Assembly (NCBI RefSeq): GCF_014648075.1
Contig: NZ_BMQK01000004.1
Coordinates: forward strand, 128,048-192,047
Direction of reading: 5' to 3'
Source: Streptomyces ruber
GTDB taxonomy: Bacteria; Actinomycetota; Actinomycetes; Streptomycetales; Streptomycetaceae
Length of the DNA stretch: 64,000 bases
Shown one piece after another: positions 10,207-17,700 of this stretch (the stretch's first letter is position 1; the number at the start of each line of letters is the position of its first letter). A model generated the notes under the pieces. The model was given only the letters and a program-made list of their open reading frames with translations. It did no database searches and was not told the origin of the DNA. The translations under genes were made by a program, and so were the position numbers.

Positions 10207-10605
10207 ATGGCCGCGAGCCGTCGCCGACGCCGTACGACCATCGCCGCAGCCGTGGCCGCAGCCGCGCTCACGGTCGGCTTCGCCACGGGCTGCGACGCCG
10301 TCGACAAGGCCCTGGACTGCGTGCAGACCGCCGAGGCCGTCGCCGACAGCGTCACCGAGCTCCAGCAGGCCGTGGAGGCGGTCTCCGACGACCCCACCCG
10401 GATCGAGGAGTCCCTCACCTCGATCGACAAGAACCTCACCGAACTCGGCGACAAGACCGACGACGCCGACGTCAACAAGGCCGTCGACGACCTCCAGCAG
10501 GCCGTGACCAACGTCCGCCAGTCCGTCGAGAACGGCGACGCGACCCCGGACGTCAGCCCGATCACGGACGCGGCGGGGGAGCTGACGAAGGTGTGCACGC
10601 CGTAA
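10207..10605 (+). CDS. Small putative lipoprotein, helical
   Basis: A 132-residue protein with an Arg-rich N-terminus (MAASRRRRRTT), a hydrophobic segment (IAAAVAAAALTVGFATGC) and a Cys near residue 28 that could be lipidated. The -3 position is Ala rather than the usual Leu or Val, so the lipobox is imperfect. The mature part is mostly acidic amphipathic helix (VTELQQAVEAVSDD, VDDLQQAVTNVRQSVENG), suggesting a helical bundle. A GGGCAGGAGGA ribosome site lies before the ATG. Role unknown; it sits between rph and rdgB. Confidence 0.8.
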   Translation: MAASRRRRRTTIAAAVAAAALTVGFATGCDAVDKALDCVQTAEAVADSVTELQQAVEAVSDDPTRIEESLTSIDKNLTELGDKTDDADVNKAVDDLQQAVTNVRQSVENGDATPDVSPITDAAGELTKVCTP

Positions 10606-10664
10606 CGCGGCGTGATGCGAGGGCCGGGCGGCGCCCGGGAGACCGAGCCGGAATACTTACGGCC

Positions 10665-11267
10665 ATGACCCGCCTGATCCTCGCCACCCGCAACGCCGGA
10701 AAGATCACCGAACTCAAGGCCATCCTCGCCGACGCAGGTCTGCCGCACGACCTCGTCGGCGCGGACGCCTACCCCGACGTCCCCGACGTCAAGGAGACCG
10801 GCGTCACCTTCGCCGAGAACGCCCTCCTCAAGGCCCACGCCCTCGCGCAGGCCACCGGCCTCCCGGCCGTCGCCGACGACTCGGGCCTCTGCGTGGACGT
10901 CCTGGGCGGTGCCCCCGGCATCTTCTCCGCCCGCTGGGCCGGCCGCCACGGCGACGACAGGGCCAACCTGGATCTCCTGTTGGCCCAGCTCTCCGACATC
11001 GCGGACGAGCACCGAGGCGCCCACTTCGCCTGCGCGGCGGCCCTCGCCCTGCCGGACGGCACGGAACGGGTGGTGGAGGGCCAGCTGCGCGGCACCCTGC
11101 GCTTCGCCCCCGCCGGCACGGGCGGCTTCGGCTACGACCCGATCCTCCAGGTCGAGGGCGACACCCGGACCTGCGCCGAACTGACCGCCGAGGAGAAGAA
11201 CGCGATCAGCCATCGGGGGAAGGCGTTCCGGGCGTTGGTGCCGGTGGTGCGGGAGCTGTTGGGCTGA
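10665..11267 (+). CDS. rdgB: XTP/dITP pyrophosphatase (RdgB/HAM1)
   Basis: Hydrolyses non-canonical purine nucleoside triphosphates (XTP, dITP) to monophosphates, keeping them out of DNA. The 200-residue protein starts TRLILATRNAGKITELKAIL, the family N-terminus. It shows the VTFAENALLKAHALAQATGLPAVADDSGLCVD region in short blocks, the APGIFSARWAG loop, GGFGYDPI and the AISHRGKAFRAL end. The ATG at 10665 matches family length. A hairpin follows immediately. Confidence 0.96.
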   Translation: MTRLILATRNAGKITELKAILADAGLPHDLVGADAYPDVPDVKETGVTFAENALLKAHALAQATGLPAVADDSGLCVDVLGGAPGIFSARWAGRHGDDRANLDLLLAQLSDIADEHRGAHFACAAALALPDGTERVVEGQLRGTLRFAPAGTGGFGYDPILQVEGDTRTCAELTAEEKNAISHRGKAFRALVPVVRELLG

Positions 11268-11277
11268 GCGCATGTCG

Positions 11278-11312
11278 AAGGCCCAGGTCGTCGTGTGACG
11301 CCCCGGGCCTTC
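11278..11312. terminator. Hairpin after rdgB, before the convergent tRNA-Leu
   Basis: AAGGCCC at 11278-11284 pairs with GGGCCTT at 11306-11312, followed by CTATTG. It separates rdgB from the 3' end of the oppositely oriented tRNA and can serve both directions. Confidence 0.65.
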
Positions 11313-11326
11313 TATTGCATGGTCAG

Positions 11327-11412
11327 TGCGGCCGGTGGGATTCGAACCCACACGGGATTTCTCCCAAGGGCACCTAAAACCCTCGCGTACTGCCTGATTT
11401 CGCCACGGCCGC
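11327..11412 (-). tRNA. tRNA-Leu (anticodon UAG)
   Basis: An 86-nt gene read on the minus strand. The acceptor stem GCGGCCG/CGGCCGC is perfect, with discriminator A at 11327 and no encoded CCA. The anticodon arm AGGGT-TTTAGGT-GCCCT presents UAG. A long variable arm (CUUGGGAGAAAUCCCGUG region) and the T-loop GGGTTCGAATCCC are typical of class II leucine tRNAs. An HNH endonuclease gene lies just upstream on the same strand and its reading frame runs through the tRNA. Confidence 0.96.
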
Positions 11413-11436
11413 GTGCCAGGCCATGCTACCCGTGAC

Positions 11437-11468
11437 GGGAACAGTGTCCATGCGCGGTCTCTGTTCCC
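11437..11468. repeat. Inverted repeat between the HNH gene and tRNA-Leu
   Basis: GGGAACAG (11437-11444) and CTGTTCCC (11461-11468) are perfect 8-bp inverted copies with a 16-nt spacer. The repeat lies 25 bp upstream of the tRNA 5' end and at the end of the recognisable HNH domain. It could be a terminator stem for the HNH transcript, a processing signal, or a trace of insertion. Confidence 0.6.
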
Positions 11469-12101
11469 GCCTCGACACCAGGTACTGGTCGTTGCATGGC
11501 AGTTGGGGCAGGGCAAGCGCAGGTTCCCCTGCCGATCGTCACTCCAGTCACCGTTGATGTGATCGGTCACCAAGGTCATCGGCTTCCCGAGCCGCGACGC
11601 GCCGATACCGCATTCGTCGCACGTCTCCGGTGCGCCTGCCTCCTGCAGCGCGCGGCGGAGCATATGAGTCCTTGTGCGGTGACTGCGGTCGTGCTTGACC
11701 AGGATGCTCTCGTGGCGCCTGACCCGGGTCGGACTTGGTCTGCCTCGCTGATGCGCCTGCCCCAGGAAGTGAGCGGTCGTGAGGCGGTCCTCGGCCATCC
11801 ACCGCCGCAGGAGCACCCGCTGATTACCGCTGTCGGGGCGGCCGAGGAGGCGCAGTACCCCTGTGAACGAGATCGACTCGGCGACCGCCTTCCTCAGCTC
11901 CTCCGTCGTGGGACGGGGCGGCCGACCGCGGTTATCGAAGTGCGAGATGTCGATCCCGAAGTGCGCGAAGCGCTTCAGGAGGTAGCGGCCGAGCTTGTCG
12001 TACGGCTCAGCGCCGAAGAAGGCGATGACCTCATCGAGGCCGGAGCAGCTGCCGGCGGCCTCGACCAATCGTTCTCGGGTGTACTGCACCTCCGAGGACA
12101 T
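11467..12101 (-). CDS. HNH endonuclease next to tRNA-Leu (3' end undefined)
   Basis: The protein has two helical repeat-like N-terminal segments (LDEVIAFFGAEPYDKLGRYL; FTGVLRLLGRPDSGNQRVLL) that look like DNA-binding helix modules. A C-terminal HNH domain follows: CDECG (about 161-165), VTDHINGDWSDD with the catalytic His, and LRLPCPNCHATTSTW (second Cys pair). The recognisable domain ends near residue 212 (about 11466), but no in-frame stop occurs there. The frame stays open through tRNA-Leu and antisense to rdgB down to 10203. A TAG lies in the neighbouring frame close by, so a small deletion may have removed the normal stop. The start could be the ATG at 12101 or the GTG at 12089, which has GGAG upstream. 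It abuts a truncated hydrolase gene. Confidence 0.7.
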
Positions 12102-12763
12102 GACGGACGACGCCGTCGCGGTGCTGGGAGCGCTCGGCTGGGACCGGGCGCACGTCTTCGGGCACTCGCTCGGCGGGGTGATCGCCCAACGGCTCGCCCT
12201 GCGCCACCCGGACCGGGTGCTCAGGGCTCGCCCTGCGCCACCCGGACCGGGTGCTCAGCGTGACGTCCTCGGCAGCGCTGCCCAGCGATGTCTCGGGGTT
12301 CGGGGCGGCGCGCCACCTGCGGTTCGGCCTGCTGGCCAGGCTCGCCCGCACCGGGTTCCCCGAGGGGCGGGAGGGGGACGTCGAGGCGAGCCTGGCGGTC
12401 CGGTGCGGCATCGCCTCTCCCGGTCACCCCTTCGCCGAGGCCGCCGCCCGGGCCTGGGCCGAGGCCGAGGTCGAGGTCGACAGCGGGCCCCGGGACACCA
12501 GGGCGCAGAGCCGTCAGATCGGCGCCCAGTGGCACGGTCCGGAGCTGGGCGCGTTACGCCGTCCGCTGCTGGTGCTGCACGGTGAGCGGGATCCGATCCT
12601 GCGTGTCACCGCGGCGCGCGCCACCGCCCGTGCCGTCGACGGCGCACGGCTGGTGACCTTCCCCGGTGTGGGCCACGATCTCCCCGCCGCGCTGTGTCCG
12701 GCCATCGCCGGCGCGGTGCGCGAGCCGGCCGCGACCGCGCCGGCTGCCGAGGGGCGTCAGTGA
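12100..12763 (+). pseudogene. Alpha/beta hydrolase remnant, 5'-truncated and frameshifted
   Basis: The first frame reads LGWDRAHVFGHSLGGVIAQRLALRHPDRVL, with the nucleophile elbow GHSLGG. The second frame (from 12251) continues SVTSSAALPSDV to the end and holds the catalytic Asp (LHGERDPI) and His (GVGHDLPAAL). The two frames join exactly across a 34-bp tandem duplication at 12191-12258, which shifts the frame by one. About 80-90 N-terminal residues expected for this family are missing, and the HNH gene begins at the break. The 3' end overlaps the convergent sugE stop by seven bases. It is almost certainly non-functional. Confidence 0.85.
12191..12258. repeat. Exact 34-bp tandem duplication
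   Basis: Two identical 34-bp copies, 12191-12224 and 12225-12258, within the hydrolase remnant. 34 is not a multiple of three, so the duplication itself explains the frameshift. Exact identity suggests a recent event or selection-free slippage. Confidence 0.97.
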
Positions 12764-13077
12764 CCCGAAGTGAGCTTCAGCCCCACCACCGCCACCACCA
12801 GCAGGCACACGAAGAAGATCCGGGCGGCGGTGGCCGGTTCGCCGAGGACGACCATGCCGAGGACGGCGGCGCCTGCGGCGCCTATGCCGACCCAGACGCC
12901 GTACGCCGTGCCGATGGGCAGGGTGCGGGCGGCGTAGGAGAGCAGGAGCATGCTGGCGACGATGCCCGCGCCGGTGGCGAGGCTCGGCCAGAGGCGGGTG
13001 AAACCGTCGGTGTACTTCATCCCGATCGACCAGCCGACTTCGAGCAGACCGGCGATGATCAGCAGAATCCAGGCCAT
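12757..13077 (-). CDS. sugE: Guanidinium exporter, SMR family (SugE/Gdx)
   Basis: A 106-residue, four-helix small multidrug resistance protein that works as an antiparallel dimer in the cytoplasmic membrane. The essential Glu lies in LLIIAGLLEVGWSIGMKYTDGFTRLWPS; the K-x-T-x-G-F-T-R-L-W-P-S run marks the Gdx (SugE) clade that exports guanidinium by proton exchange. The ATG at 13077 has GGAGGTG about seven bases upstream; the GTG nine bases earlier lacks one. A guanidine-III-like riboswitch lies in the 5' leader, which fits the transport role closely. Confidence 0.93.
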   Translation of the reverse strand: MAWILLIIAGLLEVGWSIGMKYTDGFTRLWPSLATGAGIVASMLLLSYAARTLPIGTAYGVWVGIGAAGAAVLGMVVLGEPATAARIFFVCLLVVAVVGLKLTSGH

Positions 13078-13116
13078 GACAGGCACCTCCGGGAAACGAG
13101 ACGGGCTTCTCGTGGT

Positions 13117-13160
13117 GCGTCGTCTTTTCCTGTGACCCGGTACGGCGCGTCTCGTCGGGG
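13117..13160 (-). promoter_or_regulatory. Probable guanidine-III (ykkC-III) riboswitch
   Basis: On the minus strand this 44-nt stretch carries, in order, CCCCGACGAG, GCGCCGTACCGGGTCA and CAGGAAAAGACGACGC. These match the conserved blocks of the actinobacterial guanidine-III aptamer (ACGAG, GCGCCGUACC, GGUCA, AAGACG). The two pseudoknot helices can form: CCCG with CGGG, and GCGCCGT with ACGACGC, the latter with one C-A mismatch. It ends 39 nt before the sugE start, so control of translation initiation through the GGAGGTG site is plausible. Confidence 0.85.
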
Positions 13161-13252
13161 TGTCTCTTCAGAGTAGCAACGCCTGGTGCGTACGGCTGTG
13201 CGAGGGGCCGGTGACCACGGTCACCGGCCCCTCGACTTCTTCACGTGCGCTG

Positions 13253-13594
13253 CTACAGGTACAGGCCCGTCGAGTCCTCCGAGCCCTCGAAGCGGTCCGC
13301 CGCCACCGCGTGCAGGTCCCGTTCGCGCATCAGGACGTACGCGGTGCCCCGCACCTCCACCTCCGCACGGTCCTCGGGGTCGTACAGCACGCGGTCGCCG
13401 GGCTCCACCGTGCGGACGTTCTGGCCGACCGCGACGACCTCGGCCCAGGCGAGGCGTCGGCCGACGGCCGCCGTCGCCGGGATCAGGATGCCTCCGCCGG
13501 AGCGGCGTTCGCCCTCGGAGGTGTCCTGCCGCACGAGCACACGGTCGTGCAGCATGCGGATGGGCAGCTTGTCGTCGTTGGTCTTCTCGCTCAC
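13253..13594 (-). CDS. GroES-like co-chaperonin family protein
   Basis: A 113-residue GroES-fold protein. Seen are the N-terminal strand LPIRMLHDRVLVRQD, a mobile-loop-like segment with GGGILIP, and VVAVGQNVRTVEPGDRVLYDPEDRAEVEVRGTAYVLMRERDLHAV. It has a longer N-terminus and a C-terminal tail (FEGSEDSTGLYL) unlike canonical GroES and is not beside groEL, so it is probably a divergent paralogue. The start is GTG at 13594. Confidence 0.8.
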   Translation of the reverse strand: MSEKTNDDKLPIRMLHDRVLVRQDTSEGERRSGGGILIPATAAVGRRLAWAEVVAVGQNVRTVEPGDRVLYDPEDRAEVEVRGTAYVLMRERDLHAVAADRFEGSEDSTGLYL

Positions 13595-13659
13595 GCCCCG
13601 AATTTACCTGCCTTCCCGTGACTCGTCGCACGCAGGGAGGTCGGTTCCCGCAGGGAGTG

Positions 13660-13989
13660 TCAGTCCTTGCGGCGGCGGGCGCTCAGCGCGAGCAGCCCGA
13701 CGACCCCGACGACCACCAGGGCGACCGGCACGATGCGCTCCAGCCGGGGCGCGCCGTCCTCTCCCACCAGCTGGCCCCTCACGTCGGTCACCACCCGGTT
13801 CACGCCTACGTACGCCCGGCCGAGGGTGTGGTCGATGTTGGACGCGACCCTGGCCTTGGCGTCGCCGACGATGGTCTTCGGGTGGACCCGGACGCCGATC
13901 TCGTCGAGCGTCTCGGCGAGCCGCTCGCGGCGCCGCCTGATGTCCGCCTCGATCTGAGCAGGTGTTCTGGTGTCCGGGGTGTCCGCCAC
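13660..13989 (-). CDS. DUF3618 membrane protein
   Basis: A 109-residue protein with the DUF3618 N-terminal motif TPAQIEADIRRRRERLAETLDEIGVRVHPKTIV in short blocks. An amphipathic middle region and one C-terminal membrane segment (IVPVALVVVGVVGLLALSARRR) follow. The family is usual in actinobacteria, often with phage-holin-like neighbours, and has no known biochemical role. The GTG at 13989 has GGAGG ten bases upstream; the longer frame lacks one. It is divergent from bcp. Confidence 0.85.
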   Translation of the reverse strand: MADTPDTRTPAQIEADIRRRRERLAETLDEIGVRVHPKTIVGDAKARVASNIDHTLGRAYVGVNRVVTDVRGQLVGEDGAPRLERIVPVALVVVGVVGLLALSARRRKD

Positions 13990-14142
13990 CGCGCTGCCTC
14001 CGTGGTCCGTCGTCGAAGCCTGTTGACGACAGTTTGTCAGCTCGGCGCGACGGCGCACCGTCAGGACCCCCGATTACGCTCGGGGACGGCATTCTTTCCG
14101 CACGATTCCCGACCGAACACGCACGACCGAGGAGACCAGCCG

Positions 14143-14610
14143 ATGAGCGAGCGACTTCAGCCCGGCGACACCGCCCCCGCCTTCACCCTGCCGGACGCCG
14201 ACGGCAACGAGGTCTCGCTGGCCGACCACAAGGGCCGCAAGGTCATCGTCTACTTCTACCCGGCCGCCCTGACCCCGGGCTGCACCAAGCAGGCCTGCGA
14301 CTTCACGGACAACCTGGAGCTCCTGGCGGGCGCCGGCTACGACGTGATCGGCATCTCCCCGGACAAGCCGGAGAAGCTCGCGAAGTTCCGCGAGAAGGAG
14401 GACCTGAAGGTCACGCTGCTCGCCGACCCCGAGAAGGCGGTCCTCACGGCGTACGGCGCCTTCGGCGAGAAGAAGCTGTACGGGAAGGTCGTCACCGGTG
14501 TGATCCGCTCCACGGTCGTCGTGGACGAGGACGGCAAGGTGGAGCGGGCGCTGTACAACGTGAAGGCGACCGGGCACGTCGCGAAGATCATCAAGGATCT
14601 GGGCGTCTGA
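14143..14610 (+). CDS. bcp: Thiol peroxidase, Bcp/PrxQ type
   Basis: Thioredoxin-dependent peroxiredoxin that reduces hydrogen peroxide and organic hydroperoxides. The 155-residue protein shows LQPGDTAPAFTLPDADG, then FYPAALTPGCTKQACDF. The first Cys is the peroxidatic residue and the second, five residues on, is the resolving Cys typical of PrxQ alpha-type enzymes. The usual Phe/Tyr-x-Pro-Lys/Ala-T-P-G-C context is present. GAGGAGA precedes the ATG. A very strong hairpin follows the gene. Confidence 0.95.
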   Translation: MSERLQPGDTAPAFTLPDADGNEVSLADHKGRKVIVYFYPAALTPGCTKQACDFTDNLELLAGAGYDVIGISPDKPEKLAKFREKEDLKVTLLADPEKAVLTAYGAFGEKKLYGKVVTGVIRSTVVVDEDGKVERALYNVKATGHVAKIIKDLGV

Positions 14611-14637
14611 GCCGGGCCGCCGCGCTCACCCGAGTAC

Positions 14638-14679
14638 GGGAGGGGCCCGCACCGGATCGCTCCGGTGCGGGCCCCTCCC
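14638..14679. terminator. Strong bidirectional hairpin between bcp and the PBP gene
   Basis: GGGAGGGGCCCGCACCGGA pairs perfectly with TCCGGTGCGGGCCCCTCCC around a four-base loop (TCGC). It lies 28 bp after bcp and 23 bp from the convergent PBP stop. Confidence 0.9.
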
Positions 14680-14701
14680 GTGTCCCTACGGCGTGGTCGG
14701 G

Positions 14702-17700
14702 TCAGTAGTCCTCGGGCATGCGCATGAACGCGCCCGCCGTGAGGCCCGTGCCCGCCGTGTCCCCGGTGCCGGCCGAGCCGCCGTCCGCCGGGCCGCCGGG
14801 TCCGCCGGTTTCGCCGGTTCCCGCCGAACCGCCGCCCTCTGAGCCGGTCGTGTCACCGCCGGGGCCCGGGACGCCTCCCGGGCCCGACCAGTCACCGTCC
14901 GAGCCGGTCGAGTCGCCCGAGCCCGGGGTGCCGGTGCCGCCGTCCCCGCCGCCGGGGCCGGTGCCGGGGTCCGTGCTGGGCGGGGTCTGGCTGCCGGTGT
15001 CCCCGCCGGGCGCCTCGGTGTCGCCGCCCGTGGCGGTCCCGCCGGTCTCCTGCTCGCCGGGCGCGCTCGGGGCGTCGTCGGAGGGCTCGGAGGGCGGGGC
15101 CTGGATCACGTCCGCGCCGTCCTGGATCTCCAGGTCGAAGTCGTTCACGGGCTCGCCCTCCAGGGCCGCCTTCGTGTACTGGGCCCAGATCTGGGCGGGC
15201 GGACCGCTGCCGCTGACGCGCGGCAGGCCCATCGCCCCGTACAGCGGCTGCTGCACGCCGGTGTCCGGGTCCTGTCCCATGACGGTGACCACGGTGGCGA
15301 GGTCGGGCGTGAAGCCGGCGAACCAGGCCGCCTTGTCCTGCTCCGCCGTACCCGTCTTGCCGGCCGCCGGGTGGCCCGAGGCCTGGGCCGCCGTCCCGCT
15401 GCCGTTCTGGACGACCGACCGCAGCACGGACGTCGTCGTGTCGGCGGCCTCCCGGTCGACGGCCTGCCGGGTCTTCCGCTCGGGGAGCGTGATCTCCTGG
15501 CCGTTCTTGGTGATCTTCGCGACGAGGGTGTACGGGGTGTTCTTGCCGTGGTTGGCGAGGGTCGCGTACGCCTCCGTCATGTCCAGCACGCTCGCGGTGG
15601 CGGTGCCGAGGGCGACGGCCGGGTACGGGTCCATGTTCGGGGTGTTCTCCGGCACGCCCAGGGCGATCGCGGTCTTCTCGACCCGCTCCGGGCCGACGTC
15701 GACCGCCATCTGCGCGTACACCGAGTTCACGGACTTGTCGGTGGCCTCGGTGACGGTGAGGTCGCCGTAGTCGACGTCGTCCTGGTTCTCGGGGGCGTAC
15801 AGGCCACCGCTCCAGCCCTCCACGGGACGCTGGCTGGTGCCGTCGTAGATCGTGTTCGGGGTGATCGGCTGACCGCCCTGGGTGTGCGAGCCGTTCTCGA
15901 CCGCCGAGGTGAACACGAACGGCTTGAACGTCGAACCGACCTGGTAGTCGCGGCGCGTCGCGTTGTTGATGTACTGCTGCGTGAAGTCGATGCCGCCGTA
16001 CATGGCGAGCACCTTGCCGGTCTTCGGGTCGATGGAGACGCCGCCGACGCGGACGTAGTTGTCGACCTTGTTGTTCTCCTTGTCCAGCTTGTCCATGACC
16101 TGCTCGTTCACGGCCGTGGTGAAGGCGTCCTGCTTGTCCTTCTCCAGGGTGGTCGTGATGCGGTAGCCGCCGGACCGGAGGGTCTCCTCGTCGAGGACGC
16201 CGCTCTCGTCCAGGTACTGCTTGACCGCCTCGACGAGGTAGCCGCGCTGGCCGGACATGCCGGTGGAGGACGACACGGTCTGCTTCGGCGTCGGGAACTC
16301 CGTCTTGTCCCGCTCGGCCTGCGACAGCCAGCCCTCCTTGACCATGCCGTCGAGGACGTAGTTCCAGCGCGCCAGGGCCGCTTCCTTGCCCTCGGGGTGC
16401 GCGATCACGTCGTACATGCTGGGGGCGTTGAGCAGGGACGCCAGGTACGCGCCCTGGGCGGCCGTCAGCTCGTCCGCGTCGATGCCGTAGTAGGCCTGGG
16501 CGGCGGCCTGGATGCCGTACGCGTTGCGGCCGAAGAAGCTGGTGTTGAGGTAGCCCTCGAGGATCTCGTCCTTGGACTTCTCGTTGTCCAGCTTGATCGC
16601 GATGAAGAACTCCTTGGCCTTGCGGCTGACGGTCTGCTCCTGGCCCAGGTAGTAGTTCTTCACGTACTGCTGGGTGATCGTCGAGCCGGACTGCTTGCCC
16701 TTGCCGGTCGCGGTGTTCCAGGCCGCGCGGACCATGGCGGTCGGGTCGACGGCCGACTCGGTGTAGAAGTCGCGGTCCTCGGCGGCCAGCACGGCGTGCT
16801 GGGCGTCCTTGGAGATCTGCGCGAGTGTCACGTTCTCGCGGTTGACGGTGTCGCGGGCGTCGCGGGCGAGCTGGCTGCCGTCCGCGTACAGGTACACGTT
16901 GGCCTGCTTGGTCGCGGCGGCGTTCGCCGCGGGGATCTCCACGAGCTGGTAGCCGAGCACGAGCCCGCCGATGACCAGCAGCGCCCCGACCAGGAAGGTG
17001 CCGAGCACCATCCGCCAGGTCGGGAGGAGCCGCCGCCAGCCGGTGCGCTTGGGGCGCTTGGGCTTCTTGCCGCCGGAGGCGGCGGCCTGCGCGGTGACCT
17101 GGGTGGCGGTCCCGGTGCCGGGCGTGGTGCTGTTCCGGGCCGCGGCGGCGGGGGTGACGGCGGCGAGGACGGTGGTGGGGGTGTCCGGTGTGTCGCCGGT
17201 CGCCGCGCCGCCGGCTCCGCCGGGGGAGGACGCGGTGCGCTTCGCGGGGGTGGGAGTGACGGCGGCGAGGACGGTCGTCGGCGTGTCCGAGCCGTCGCCG
17301 GAACCGTCACCCGAACCGCCGCGCGGGCCCTTGCCCGGGCCTGCGGTGCCCTTCTTGCCGCCGCCGTCACCGGGGGAGACGGCGGCGAGGACGGTCGTGG
17401 GCGTGTCCGAACCGGCGTTCGAGCCGTTGCCCGCGTCGCCCTTCTTGCCCGCGCCGTTCGCGCCTCCGCCACCCGGCTTCGCCCCCTTGGCCGATGCGGC
17501 CGACGCAGCCGAACCCTGGCCGCCGGGACGACCGGTCCCCGCTCCGCCGCGGGTGCCCGCGGGCGCGCCGTTCGGGCGCGTGCCGGATGCGCGGGCCGTC
17601 GGCCCCGAAGCCGTGGCTCCCGCTCCCGCACCGGTGGCGGACCCGTTCCGCGGGGCTCCGCCGGAGTCGCCGCCCCGGGCCCCGCCGGAGCCGGCCCCGT

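Noticed and set aside
10203-11440. C-terminal 420 residues of the HNH frame as real protein
   Set aside because: They are translated from tRNA-Leu and from the antisense of rdgB and the lipoprotein gene; no domain is seen beyond residue about 212.
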